A stretch of DNA of 64,000 nt, taken from positions 124,001 through 188,000 of the forward strand of contig NZ_JAGOBJ010000002.1 in assembly GCF_017983445.1 (NCBI RefSeq). Direction: 5' to 3'. The DNA is from Halomonas sp. Lineage in GTDB: Bacteria; Pseudomonadota; Gammaproteobacteria; Pseudomonadales; Halomonadaceae. The translations under genes were made by a program, and so were the position numbers. The notes under the pieces are model-generated. The model was not told the DNA's origin. It was given only the letters and a program-made list of their open reading frames with translations, and made no database searches. Below are positions 27,283-36,279 of this stretch, one piece after another (the first letter of the stretch is position 1; each line of letters starts with the position of its first letter).

Positions 27283-28191
27283 TCACTCTGTCCGAGGGTC
27301 TAGAAGGTCACGCAGGCCGTCACCTAACAAATTAAAAGCCAGACTGACAAGCATGATGGCGGCCCCTGGGAAAGCAACTAACCACCAGCTCTCAAGCATG
27401 TAACTACGCCCTGTTGATATCATCGACCCCCACTCCGGAAGCGGCGGCTGAGCACCTAACCCTAAAAAGCCAAGTGCTGCGGCGGTTAGAATTACCGTTG
27501 CCATGTTCATGGTTAAGCGAACGATCAGGGAAGGCAGGCACATCAATGAGATGTAATGGAAGAGTATGCGAAACGAGGAAGCCCCCTGTAACTGGGCCGC
27601 CACAACATAGTCTGAATTTCTCAACGTAAGCGTTTCTGCACGGGCAAGGCGTGCTACCGGTGGCCACGCGGTAAGTGCTATAGCAATAACCGCATGCTCA
27701 AGCCCTGGCCCAAGGGCCGCGACGAATGCCAGCGCCAATACCAGGCTTGGGAAAGAGATAAAAATATCCGTTACGCGCATAAAAGCACTATCAATCCAGC
27801 CACCAAAATAGCCGGACATGGTGCCTATCAGTAAGCCGATAGGCCCAACAATGATGGTCACCAGAAATATGATGTACAGCGTTACTCGAGAGCCATACAC
27901 AATCCGGCTAAAAATATCTCTTCCATACTCATCCGTACCAAACCAATGTGCGATGGAAGGTGCTGATAGCGTGCGGGCCAGATCCTGCTGCAGAGGATCA
28001 TGGGTGGCAATCAGCGGTGCTGCCATGGCCAGAATAAGCAGCAAGGCGACAATGACAACCCCAGAAGCGCTCAGGGGGTTTTTACAAAGCTTTTTGAACG
28101 ACTTAACGAACAGCGCTTTTCGAGTAGGTTCAACGTTGACCCGAAGCCCCATCGCATAATCAGGATTTTTTATTGTTTCGACATTTCTCAT
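27283..28191 (-). CDS. Opp/Dpp-type ABC importer permease (DppC/OppC-like)
   Basis: A 302-residue inner-membrane protein with an N-terminal cytoplasmic segment, about six helices, the DppC-type HWFGTDEYGRDIFSRIVYGS motif after the first helix, and the coupling EAA-like loop AETLTLRNSDYVVAAQLQGA. It pairs with the DppB-like subunit; the two genes share one base (28191), indicating coupled translation. Confidence 0.92.
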   Translation of the reverse strand: MRNVETIKNPDYAMGLRVNVEPTRKALFVKSFKKLCKNPLSASGVVIVALLLILAMAAPLIATHDPLQQDLARTLSAPSIAHWFGTDEYGRDIFSRIVYGSRVTLYIIFLVTIIVGPIGLLIGTMSGYFGGWIDSAFMRVTDIFISFPSLVLALAFVAALGPGLEHAVIAIALTAWPPVARLARAETLTLRNSDYVVAAQLQGASSFRILFHYISLMCLPSLIVRLTMNMATVILTAAALGFLGLGAQPPLPEWGSMISTGRSYMLESWWLVAFPGAAIMLVSLAFNLLGDGLRDLLDPRTE

Positions 28192-29207
28192 TATTTAGTC
28201 CTCGGATCAAACAGCTTGTATAGGACGTCTGATAATAGATTCAGGAAAACAAACACAAGGCCAATGAAAAGAACGGAGGCCATGACGGCATTCATATCTC
28301 CCATCAAGAGGCTATCAGTTAGATATTGCCCAAAGCCGGGCCAGGCAAATACAGTTTCAATAAGCACAGCCCCTTCCAGCAGACCGCCATAAGCAAGCGC
28401 CACGATAGTCAGCAACTGCACTAGAATGTTTTTAAACGCGTGCTTCCAGATAACGCTGCGCTCGGAAAGGCCTTTCACGCGCGCCGTTTTCACATACTCC
28501 TGAGAAAGCTGCTCAAGCATGAAGCTGCGCGTCATTCGTCCAAGGAAAGAGACTGAGTTCAAGCCCAGAATTAGGGCGGGCAAGGCAATATGGCGCAGGG
28601 CGCTAACAAAGGCGTCGATATTTCCGGAAAGCAGCGTGTCTATCAGATAGAAACCGGTATAGCTTACGAACATTCCATCATAGGCAAACCCGATTCTTCC
28701 TGCGGCTCCAGCCCAGTTAAGCCAGGCATAAAAGATTATCAACCCGACCATCCCCACCCAGAACACAGGGGTTGAATACCCGAATAGCGTAATAATGCGA
28801 GTCAGGTGATCGCCTAATCGGCCTCGATGAGTTGCCGCATATACACCTAAAGGAACCCCTAACCCCACGCCAAATATGATGGCAACGGAGGCCAGCTCTA
28901 TAGTGGCGGGCAGCACACGAATAATATCGTTAACGACAGGGCTTCCGGTTAAAATGGCATACCCGAAGTCACCTGAAAGCATATCCTGAAGATAATAGAA
29001 GTATTGAATCCAGATAGGACGATCAAGTCCCATTTGTAAAAAGACCTGCTCATATGTCGATGAGTCGGCATCGGGGCCAACGACGGCCAGGACAGGGTCA
29101 ATTGGCATTAACCGGCCAATAACAAACGTCATCGTTAAAAGGCCAAACAGGGTTATAAAGATAACGCCTAGCTTTTTAGCCGCGCCTAACCAGCGTGATC
29201 TTATCAT
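28191..29207 (-). CDS. Opp/Dpp-type ABC importer permease (DppB/OppB-like)
   Basis: A 338-residue inner-membrane protein with about six helices, the large periplasmic loop after helix 1, the LPATIELASVAI segment and the coupling loop YVKTARVKGLSERSVIWKHAF near residue 235. It follows the substrate-binding protein gene by 37 bp. Together with the DppC-like partner it forms the translocation pore. Confidence 0.92.
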   Translation of the reverse strand: MIRSRWLGAAKKLGVIFITLFGLLTMTFVIGRLMPIDPVLAVVGPDADSSTYEQVFLQMGLDRPIWIQYFYYLQDMLSGDFGYAILTGSPVVNDIIRVLPATIELASVAIIFGVGLGVPLGVYAATHRGRLGDHLTRIITLFGYSTPVFWVGMVGLIIFYAWLNWAGAAGRIGFAYDGMFVSYTGFYLIDTLLSGNIDAFVSALRHIALPALILGLNSVSFLGRMTRSFMLEQLSQEYVKTARVKGLSERSVIWKHAFKNILVQLLTIVALAYGGLLEGAVLIETVFAWPGFGQYLTDSLLMGDMNAVMASVLFIGLVFVFLNLLSDVLYKLFDPRTK

Positions 29208-29244
29208 TATTATATGCTCCGTTTTTTAGTAGAAATAAAATTGG

Positions 29245-30846
29245 TTACTCACCTCTTTTAGTAACTGATCTCAAGCGAGTCATGGCGGCGGGATCATCCA
29301 GATATCCCTCAACTTCACTTCTAACGGCTACCGTATTTACCATTTGAGAAAAAGGAAACAGAGCACCAACATCTTGGTCATAAATAGTTTGGACTTCTTC
29401 ATAAAGGCTATTTTGTATAGCACTATCAGATTCAGAAACTGCGCTTGTAATGAGCTCATTGATACGATCATTCTGATAGCCGGTGCGCCAGCCCTGAAAG
29501 TTTGTAAGCTTTGCAGCATCTGAATTATCTGGATTAAGTAACAGTGGGGTAAGATTAGAGTCGGGATGTGGTGCAAAGCCGCCACCTCCCCGCCCTACGA
29601 TAATATCAAAGCGCCGATCACGCATGGCTCCATATACCTGATTACCGGTTCCACTAATGATCTCTGCATTAATACCTATACGTTCAAGATTGTTTTGTAG
29701 ATTGATAGCAACATTAATGAAAGGAGACTCATTAAGCGCTCTTATAGTAGTGGTAAACCCATTTTCGTAACCGGCATTTCGCAACAGCTCACGCGCTTGC
29801 TCTGTTGATAACGAATACATGGGTTCAGGCAGGGTAGCCGGCAAGCCAAGCTTTATTGGCCGCTGATGAAAAACGCCATAGTAAGGCATGATACTGTTGT
29901 TGATACCTTCATAATTGATGGTACCCCTAATAGCTTTTCTGATCTCTTTATTGGCTAAAATATAATTGTGCATACTGACCGCTACATAATAGAGCGTGCC
30001 ACGCGGGGTTGTTTGAATATCTACATTCTCGGCACCTTCCAGTGAGCGGATATCAGGAACCGACATGCCGATGGCCACGTCGATGTCGCCACGCTCAATC
30101 ATCAGACGCATCGTTTGGGACTCTTTTAAATTACGCATGACCACGCGCTCCAGACTGGGTGGCTCGCCCCAGTACTGGTTATTTCTGGTCATGATGATTC
30201 GGTCATGGGGAATCCACTGTTCCAGAGTGAAAGCACCACTTCCTGCAGAGTTGGTGGTTAGCCAGCGGTGGCCGAGGTCACCATATTGCTCATGCTCTAG
30301 AACGCGTTGCTTATCAAGGATAAAGGCGCTGGGACTGGTTGCCAGAGTATATATCACCAGCTTCGGATCAAGCTCACGCGGAAACTTGATCTCCACTGCG
30401 GATTCTCCAACCGGGCTAACCAGATCAGAAATATTTTCGTGGGTATAGCCCAAGGCCTTCCATGTTGTCGCAAGCGCTAGATTGAGTTTTAGAACACGCT
30501 CCAGTGTCCAAACTACGTCATCTGAAGTGAGCGGATTACCTGAATGGAAATTGATATTGTCATTAAGAATAAACGTTATAGACATGCCATCATCAGCTAC
30601 TTCCCAATCGCTTGCGATTGCGGGCAGGATGATGGTTGGGTCTTTCGGATCCAGTTCGATAAGCGTGTCATAAAGATTGGCATTAACGAAGGCAATATCA
30701 TTACCTGTAGCCGCGGCAGGATCCAGTGACAATATATTATTCATCTTTAATGCAATAATAAGCTGATCACTGGGCGTATTGGAGTATGCCACGGTGGTCA
30801 TCAATAGCATCATTATGCTGACCAGACATTTAATATAAGTACACAT
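29245..30846 (-). CDS. Periplasmic substrate-binding protein of the Opp/Dpp-type importer (SBP_bac_5)
   Basis: This 533-residue family-5 extracytoplasmic binding protein has a leader (MMLLMTTVAYS). The mature start LIIALKMNNILSLDPAAATG and the NINFHSGNPLTSDDVVWTL block are diagnostic. GGAG lies 6 nt before ATG 30846. The family is known mainly for peptides, but members bind oligosaccharides in plant-associated bacteria. Its location among pectinases and under the ACATA-N-TATGT element points to oligogalacturonides or unsaturated digalacturonate released by the two lyases (inference). The operon appears more AT-rich than neighbouring genes. Confidence 0.88.
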   Translation of the reverse strand: MCTYIKCLVSIMMLLMTTVAYSNTPSDQLIIALKMNNILSLDPAAATGNDIAFVNANLYDTLIELDPKDPTIILPAIASDWEVADDGMSITFILNDNINFHSGNPLTSDDVVWTLERVLKLNLALATTWKALGYTHENISDLVSPVGESAVEIKFPRELDPKLVIYTLATSPSAFILDKQRVLEHEQYGDLGHRWLTTNSAGSGAFTLEQWIPHDRIIMTRNNQYWGEPPSLERVVMRNLKESQTMRLMIERGDIDVAIGMSVPDIRSLEGAENVDIQTTPRGTLYYVAVSMHNYILANKEIRKAIRGTINYEGINNSIMPYYGVFHQRPIKLGLPATLPEPMYSLSTEQARELLRNAGYENGFTTTIRALNESPFINVAINLQNNLERIGINAEIISGTGNQVYGAMRDRRFDIIVGRGGGGFAPHPDSNLTPLLLNPDNSDAAKLTNFQGWRTGYQNDRINELITSAVSESDSAIQNSLYEEVQTIYDQDVGALFPFSQMVNTVAVRSEVEGYLDDPAAMTRLRSVTKRGE

Positions 30847-30958
30847 ACTACACTCCAGTACGCTTGCTAAAGTTCAGAAAAACCTTTACAGGCACGCTGG
30901 CATCGCTATTTTTAGTTATCCTGAAACCTCCGATATCATTGCAAGATCTTTTTATATT

Positions 30959-30974
30959 AATTAATGCATTAATT
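30959..30974. promoter_or_regulatory. Perfect 16-bp palindrome upstream of the ABC importer operon
   Basis: AATTAATGCATTAATT equals its own reverse complement. It lies 113 bp before the binding-protein start. It could be an operator, but AT-rich palindromes also occur by chance. Confidence 0.4.
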
Positions 30975-31010
30975 GCGGCAATATTCATAAGCAGCCTTAT
31001 TATTAGTAAT

Positions 31011-31021
31011 ACATATTATGT
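31011..31021. promoter_or_regulatory. Pectin-locus motif, copy 4
   Basis: ACATATTATGT is a perfect palindrome within GTAATACATATTATGTTTA, nearly identical over 17 bp to the copy at 19765. It is 165 bp upstream of the binding-protein start. Confidence 0.6.
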
Positions 31022-31118
31022 TTAAAATAGCTTATTACTAATAAAAAGCGCTTGCACCTCTCCATTAGTCTAAATTATGGTTAACAACCATCATTCAAGC
31101 CGCCTTGATATATAACAA

Positions 31119-31148
31119 AGCGCTATTAATCTTTCGACTAATAGCGCT
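31119..31148 (-). terminator. Probable terminator after gci
   Basis: AGCGCTATTA and TAATAGCGCT form a perfect 10-bp stem with a 10-nt loop. On the minus strand it is followed by TTTGTT. A second hairpin AAAGCCAG-AA-CTGGCTTT (31166-31183) lies closer to the gci stop. Confidence 0.65.
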
Positions 31149-31215
31149 CGTGATTAGCTAGAGACAAAGCCAGAACTGGCTTTACTGTTAATGGCTTGTT
31201 GGCTGAAAAAGCACG

Positions 31216-32352
31216 CTATATTTCCTTTAGCGCATAGGCCACAAGCGCTTCTCGGTTAATCTCGATGCCTAGCCCTGGGCCGTCGGGAATAGTCATTACA
31301 CCGTTTTGATGCTCAATGGGCGTTTGTACTACCGCTTGCCGAAATGGGTTTTCCGTTCGATCAAATTCCATAATCGGCTCAAGCGGTTTCCGGCGCGGCG
31401 GGTTAGGCGCGAGTGCGGCCATGAACTGAAGACTGGCCGCCAAGCACACCGCTGTACCCCAGACGTGGGGCACTAGCCTTACGCCGTGCATGGCAGCCAT
31501 GTCTGCTACTCGGCGAATTTCGCTAAAGCCACCCACGCCGCAGATATCCGGCTGCACAATGTCGACGACTCTACGCGCCAACGGCTCATGCATGGCGTAG
31601 CGCCCGTGCCAGTTCTCGCCGCTGGCCACGGGGATAGGCTGCCCTGCCCTGACGGCTGCATAGGTATCGATCTGTTCCGGGAGTACCGGCTCCTCAAACC
31701 AGTCGATACTAAACGCTGCCGCACGCTTACCTACTTCGATGGCTTCCAGATAGTCGTAGCCGTGGTTGGCATCAATCATCAGCCGCACATCCGGTCCGAT
31801 TGACTCACGAACGGCCTCAATCACTTTCAGGTCTTCTTCAACATCAAAACCGATCTTGATCTTGACGGCGTGAAAGCCTTCGTGGCGATAGCGAGCCACT
31901 TCCGCCGCCACGTCGCTGACACGTTCAACGCCCGTCCGGCAAAACGAACCGGTGGCGTATGCGCGAACCGTTTCGCGAAACCGTCCGCCAAGCAGCGTGG
32001 AAGCAGGTACGCCAAAGTGCTTGCCCTTGATATCCCACAGCGCGATATCAATGCCGCTCAGGGCAGTCATGGTCAAGCCACGCTGGCCCTGATCACGCAG
32101 CCGGTTATACAAGTGAAGCCACACTTTCTCGGTTTGTAGCGGGTCTTCGCCGATCAGCGCTTGGGCGTATACCTGAACGATGGCAGCGTTGGGCTTGGCG
32201 GGCCCTAAGCACTCGCCCCACCCTACGGTTCCGTCTTCACAAATAATTTCGACCAAGCAGTGCTGGCGCCGCGTGAATGACATCGAAGCACTTTCAAACG
32301 CTGTTTCAAGCTTATGATCCAGAATATGAGTCTTGACCGCTTCTATTCTCAT
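31216..32352 (-). CDS. gci: D-galactarolactone cycloisomerase
   Basis: 378 residues from ATG 32352. The upstream ATG at 32370 overlaps the ribosome site region and adds residues absent from relatives. The sequence closely follows my recollection of Agrobacterium Gci along its length: GTVGWGECLGPAKPNAAIVQ, QGQRGLTMTALSGIDIALWD, base K-x-K in AVKIKIGFDVEED, metal ligands in LMIDANHGYD, WFEEPVLPE and VASGENWHG, His in LVPHVWGTAV, and the C-terminal EFDRTENPFRQAV. The enzyme opens galactarolactone by intramolecular elimination to 5-keto-4-deoxy-glucarate, feeding KdgD. It is the last gene of the kdgD2-TRAP operon, 22 bp after dctM. Confidence 0.92.
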   Translation of the reverse strand: MRIEAVKTHILDHKLETAFESASMSFTRRQHCLVEIICEDGTVGWGECLGPAKPNAAIVQVYAQALIGEDPLQTEKVWLHLYNRLRDQGQRGLTMTALSGIDIALWDIKGKHFGVPASTLLGGRFRETVRAYATGSFCRTGVERVSDVAAEVARYRHEGFHAVKIKIGFDVEEDLKVIEAVRESIGPDVRLMIDANHGYDYLEAIEVGKRAAAFSIDWFEEPVLPEQIDTYAAVRAGQPIPVASGENWHGRYAMHEPLARRVVDIVQPDICGVGGFSEIRRVADMAAMHGVRLVPHVWGTAVCLAASLQFMAALAPNPPRRKPLEPIMEFDRTENPFRQAVVQTPIEHQNGVMTIPDGPGLGIEINREALVAYALKEI

Positions 32353-32374
32353 GGCTGATCTTCCTGTCATGGCG

Positions 32375-33655
32375 TTATTTAAAAAAGCCAGGTAGCGTTA
32401 ATGAAACTGCCGGGATGTAAGTCACCAGCATTAGCGCGACAAACAGCGCCAGGAAGAACGGCCAGATAGTACGGACTGCATGCTCAATTTTGATTTTCCC
32501 GATCACGCAGCCTACAAACAGGCATGCACCTACCGGCGGGGTACATAATCCCAGCCCCAGGTTCATCATCATGATGATGCCGAACTGGATGGGGTCCATG
32601 CCAAACTGCATGGCAACTGGCAGGAAGATGGGCGTGCAGATCAGAATTAACGCCGCCATATCCATGATCATACCCAATACCAGTAGAATCAGGTTAAGCA
32701 TCAAAAAGATAACCACAGGCTTATCTGAAATCGTCATCAGCCCGGTGGTCAGCATTTCAGGCACGTTATAGAGCGCCAGCATATAAGAGAAAGCCGACGC
32801 ACAGCCCACCAGAATCATGACCAGCGATGTGGTTTTAACCGACTGAATAACGGCGGCCTTGAAGGACGACCATTTAAGCTCACGGTAGACAAGCCCGGTC
32901 ACGATAATGGCGTAGATGGCGCCAAAAGCCCCTGACTCCGTTACTGTCAAGATGCCTGAAAGCACGCCACCGACAATAATGACGGCGGTCATCAAGCCAG
33001 GCAGCGAGGCGATCAGGCTAAGAAACAGGGCTTGCCAGCCAGGAAATGCCTCACCTTTATAGCCACGTTTGACGGCCACGATATAAGCGGCCACAGCCAG
33101 GCTTAAGCACATCAGGATGCCGGGCACGATACCGGCAATAAACAGCTGAGTAACGGAAATACCGCCGCCCGCCGCTACTGCATAGAGAATCATGTTATGG
33201 CTAGGCGGAATGACTACACCGGCGACCGACGAGGTCACCGTAACGTTGACGGCATAGTCAGCGTCATAGCCCTTCTCTTTCATCACCGGGATGAGAATCG
33301 ACCCCAGGGCAGACGTATCGGCAACCGCTGAGCCTGAGATGCCTCCAAACAGCATTGAAGAGCTTATATTGACCATCCCCAGACCGCCGCGCATTCTCCC
33401 CACCATGGCAGAGGCCAAGCGAACAAGACGGGTTGAAATGCCGCCATGAAGCATCAGCTCGCCAGCAAAAATGAAAAAGGGAATCGCCAGTAGCGAAAAA
33501 ACCGAAATGCCGGACAAGATACGTTGAAAGGCGACAAACAGCGGTAGTCCTTCATACATAAATCCAGCGACAGCGGCCAGCCCAACGGCAAAAGCGACCG
33601 GCGCACCTGCGACAAGGCCGAGAAAGAAAATTCCAAACAGTATCATCAGCCCCAT
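32375..33655 (-). CDS. dctM: TRAP transporter large permease
   Basis: This 426-residue protein is very hydrophobic with about twelve helices. PVAFAVGLAAVAGF, SAVADTSALGSILIPVMKEKGYD and PPSHNMILYA are typical of DctM. This subunit carries out Na+-driven transport of an organic acid handed over by DctP. It starts 3 bp after the dctQ stop and is followed by gci. With kdgD2 and gci in the same operon, the substrate is probably a hexuronate or hexarate such as D-galacturonate (inference). Confidence 0.93.
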   Translation of the reverse strand: MGLMILFGIFFLGLVAGAPVAFAVGLAAVAGFMYEGLPLFVAFQRILSGISVFSLLAIPFFIFAGELMLHGGISTRLVRLASAMVGRMRGGLGMVNISSSMLFGGISGSAVADTSALGSILIPVMKEKGYDADYAVNVTVTSSVAGVVIPPSHNMILYAVAAGGGISVTQLFIAGIVPGILMCLSLAVAAYIVAVKRGYKGEAFPGWQALFLSLIASLPGLMTAVIIVGGVLSGILTVTESGAFGAIYAIIVTGLVYRELKWSSFKAAVIQSVKTTSLVMILVGCASAFSYMLALYNVPEMLTTGLMTISDKPVVIFLMLNLILLVLGMIMDMAALILICTPIFLPVAMQFGMDPIQFGIIMMMNLGLGLCTPPVGACLFVGCVIGKIKIEHAVRTIWPFFLALFVALMLVTYIPAVSLTLPGFFK

Positions 33656-33658
33656 GAC

Positions 33659-34195
33659 TTATGCCCTCTCAGCGTTTCGAGACAGTAATCGTTGCACTAT
33701 ATCCGCCCCTGCAAACAGCATGATCAGCACGCCACATATCACCAGTGGGGCTGCACGCCAGCTTTCAGAGAGACCAATCATCGGAATGGCCCTTTCCAGG
33801 TTTGTCATGACCAGTTTCCAGCCTTGTGCCACCATAAAACCACCAAACACAAGGATGAAAAGATCCGAGATGTGGTGCATTAATCCGCGCAAAAAAGGAG
33901 GAAAGCTTTCACGAACAAAATCGATATTCAGATGGCTGTGATATCTGACGCCAGCAGCAGCGCCCAAACAGGTGATATATACCACTAATATCAGGGAGGT
34001 TTGCTCTACCCAGGTTGGCGTGTTGTTAAGCACATAACGCCCAAATACCAACCAACCGAAAGTAGCAATAAGAACGACCAGCATGATGCCAGCCACAAGC
34101 ACGCATAGCTCAGCCATGCCATCCAAAACGCGGTCTACAGTGCCTTCTCTTGTCGTGCTTTTTCTACTGCTGGGTGTTTCAAGTTCTATACTCAC
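33659..34195 (-). CDS. dctQ: TRAP transporter small permease
   Basis: A 178-residue protein with four hydrophobic helices after a ~30-residue charged N-terminus. The central ARG-like helix pair, with FGWLVFGRYVLNNTPTWVEQ and the YHSHLNIDFV loop, is the DctQ hallmark. It forms a complex with DctM. A long hairpin (34214-34240) separates it from dctP, so it is probably expressed at lower level than the binding protein. Confidence 0.92.
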   Translation of the reverse strand: MSIELETPSSRKSTTREGTVDRVLDGMAELCVLVAGIMLVVLIATFGWLVFGRYVLNNTPTWVEQTSLILVVYITCLGAAAGVRYHSHLNIDFVRESFPPFLRGLMHHISDLFILVFGGFMVAQGWKLVMTNLERAIPMIGLSESWRAAPLVICGVLIMLFAGADIVQRLLSRNAERA

Positions 34196-34213
34196 GACAC
34201 ATTTCCTTTTAAT

Positions 34214-34240
34214 CTTTCGGCGGCTTCAAGCCGCCGAAAG
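34214..34240 (-). promoter_or_regulatory. Intercistronic hairpin between dctP and dctQ
   Basis: CTTTCGGCGGCTT and AAGCCGCCGAAAG are perfect 13-bp arms around one base (a few bases will form the actual loop). It lies just after the dctP stop. Such structures protect the upstream mRNA or partly terminate, giving an excess of binding protein over permease. Confidence 0.8.
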
Positions 34241-34255
34241 GAACACATAAGAAAA

Positions 34256-35248
34256 TTATTGAGCAGCTCTGATTTCCTCGATCAGCTCACCCGTGCCCGG
34301 GTTATTGGAGATGAAGTTTTCATACATCGGCTCCATCAATGCCTGGAAAGCCGCTTTATCTTCTACTTCATTAATTTCAACGCCATGATCCAGGATAATC
34401 TGGCGGCTCTCTTCAGAACTCTCGACCCACAGCTCACGCTGCATGGCAGAAGCATTCATGGCTTCTTCACGCACGATTTCCTGGTCTTCTTCGGATAACT
34501 TCTCCCAGCTGGCTTTGGCAACACACAGGCACTCGGGAATGATCAAATGCTCGGTCAACGAGTAGTATTCCGCCGCTTCGTAGTGATTGCTGGATTCAAA
34601 GGAGGGGTAGTTGTTTTCAGCGCCGTCCAGAACACCGGTCGTTAAACTCTGATAAACCTCACCATACGACATTGGCGTCGCATTGCCGCCCAACGCTTCC
34701 ATCATCTCGACGTAAAGATCGTTGTTCATGACACGAATCTTCAAGCCTTGAACATCTTCAGGGGTATTGATCGGATGCTTGGTGTTGTAAATGCTTCTGG
34801 CACCTGAATCGAACCAGGAAAGCACTACCAAACCTTTCTCTTCCAATGCATCAGCAAAGCGCTGGCCAATCTCGCCATCCATCACCGTGTGCATATGGTC
34901 TACATCGGTAAACAGGAAAGGCAGCGAGAAAACGTTTGTTTCCTTAACGATGGGCCCCATGGGTCCCATATTAAAGTTGGCAAAATCGAGCGCCCCATTG
35001 CGGGTTTGCTCAATCGCGTCAGACTGATCACCCAGCACGGCATTGTTATAAACGCGCGGGTTAACGCGCCCTTCCGTTTGCTCTTTGACTGCCTCAGCAA
35101 AGGCTTCAAGCGCTACCGTATTGGGGTAACCATCGGGATGGATATTCCAGCCCCGCCAGTTATCGGCCTGAGCAGAGACGGCAGCGGCTAACAGCGATAC
35201 ACCCGTTAGGGCAAACAGTGCTTGGCGGCGGATAGTTTTTGTTTTCAT
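34256..35248 (-). CDS. dctP: TRAP transporter periplasmic substrate-binding protein
   Basis: About 330 residues with a leader (FALTGVSLLAAAVSAQA). The core shows the DctP features: ALEAFAEAVKEQTEGRVNPR, GALDFANFNMGPMG, the substrate-carboxylate arginine in GLKIRVMNNDLYVEMMEALG, and TPMSYGEVYQSLTTGVLDGA. ATG 35248 is preferred over the adjacent GTG 35251 by spacing from AGAGG. It follows kdgD2 by about 40 bp. Family members of this type bind uronates or related acids; substrate here is inferred from the operon. Confidence 0.92.
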   Translation of the reverse strand: MKTKTIRRQALFALTGVSLLAAAVSAQADNWRGWNIHPDGYPNTVALEAFAEAVKEQTEGRVNPRVYNNAVLGDQSDAIEQTRNGALDFANFNMGPMGPIVKETNVFSLPFLFTDVDHMHTVMDGEIGQRFADALEEKGLVVLSWFDSGARSIYNTKHPINTPEDVQGLKIRVMNNDLYVEMMEALGGNATPMSYGEVYQSLTTGVLDGAENNYPSFESSNHYEAAEYYSLTEHLIIPECLCVAKASWEKLSEEDQEIVREEAMNASAMQRELWVESSEESRQIILDHGVEINEVEDKAAFQALMEPMYENFISNNPGTGELIEEIRAAQ

Positions 35249-35289
35249 CACTTAAAACCTCTTATTATTACGTGTGGTTTTTTCAGCTT

Positions 35290-36207
35290 TTAGAAAGAAC
35301 GCGCTACACCCACCAGGCGCTCTAACTGCTGGCGTTGCTCTTGGGTTGGCATGGTTAACGGTGCACGAACGCTTCCAGCCGAACGGCCGATAATATCCGC
35401 GCCTTCTTTAATCAAACTAACCGCGTAACCGGCTTTCTGATCACGCAGATCAATAAAGGGAATAAAGAAATCGTTGGTGATTTTTTTAACGACGTCTTTA
35501 TCGCCTTTGCGAAGCGCTTTATAAAACGTAACCGCCATATCGGGTACAAAATTGAATACTGCAGACGAATAGGTGTTAACGCCAATTGACAGGTACGCTT
35601 CTGCGAAAATCTCTGCGGTAGGCACACCACCCACATACACTAAGCGATCACCGACCGTTTTAATAATTGTGTTGAGCGCCTGAATATCACCTTTACCATC
35701 TTTCAGACCGATAAGGTTCGGGCAGGCATCAGCAAGGGTTTGCACCGATTCGGCATTCAGAATCCCGTTACCACGGTTGTAGTAAATGACGTTGATATCA
35801 GTGGCATCACAAATTTGTCGTGCATACTCGACCAATCCATCCTGCGGGCACTCCGTCAGGTAAGGAGGCATCAACAAAATGCCATCGGCACCGGCTTCAG
35901 CGGCAGCATTGGCAAAGGCTTTACCAGCTTCAATACTTAGCCCTGCGCTTGCGATTACCGGCAGCTTACCATCGACTACTTCCACCGCTACACGAACAAT
36001 CTGGCGATACTCATCAAGCGTCAAATTGAAAAATTCACCCGTACCACCTGCGACAAACACGGCAGAAATATCGTGGCTGATAAACCACGCTAAGCGCTCG
36101 CGGTAGCTTTTTTCGTCAAATTTTCCGTTCTCATCAAAATCGGTAATAGGAAATGACAGCAGTCCATCTCCAACTGCTTGTATTACTTCTTGTTTGGAAA
36201 ATTTCAC
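35290..36207 (-). CDS. kdgD: 5-dehydro-4-deoxyglucarate dehydratase, copy 2
   Basis: 305 residues, same length and same catalytic elements as copy 1 (NVIYYNRGNG tyrosine, LIGLKDGKGD Schiff-base lysine, GGTGEFFNL loop). The two differ mainly in the first ~110 residues and near the C-terminus. The start codon is GTG at 36207 with GAGGG 7 nt upstream. It leads the kdgD2-dctPQM-gci operon, so uptake, lactone opening and dehydration are made together. An 18-bp operator candidate lies 73 bp upstream. Why two active-looking copies are kept is not obvious; different inducers or pathway branches are possible. Confidence 0.93.
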   Translation of the reverse strand: MKFSKQEVIQAVGDGLLSFPITDFDENGKFDEKSYRERLAWFISHDISAVFVAGGTGEFFNLTLDEYRQIVRVAVEVVDGKLPVIASAGLSIEAGKAFANAAAEAGADGILLMPPYLTECPQDGLVEYARQICDATDINVIYYNRGNGILNAESVQTLADACPNLIGLKDGKGDIQALNTIIKTVGDRLVYVGGVPTAEIFAEAYLSIGVNTYSSAVFNFVPDMAVTFYKALRKGDKDVVKKITNDFFIPFIDLRDQKAGYAVSLIKEGADIIGRSAGSVRAPLTMPTQEQRQQLERLVGVARSF

Positions 36208-36279
36208 AGAAACACCCTCATGCTTTCTCAGCCATGTTCGGTTACATGGTCATAGGTACAATCGTAATAAACCAATAAT

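Larger units (their letters stand above)
30847..31215. other. Intergenic region between the ABC importer operon and gci
   Basis: These 369 AT-rich bp hold the ABC operon promoter region (palindrome 30959-30974, motif copy 4 at 31011-31021) and, on the gci side, two hairpins (31119-31148 and 31166-31183). I found no supported gene. Confidence 0.7.

Noticed and set aside
31166-31183. Short hairpin near the gci stop as an independent small RNA
   Set aside because: No promoter seen; it is more simply part of the 3' end of the gci transcript.
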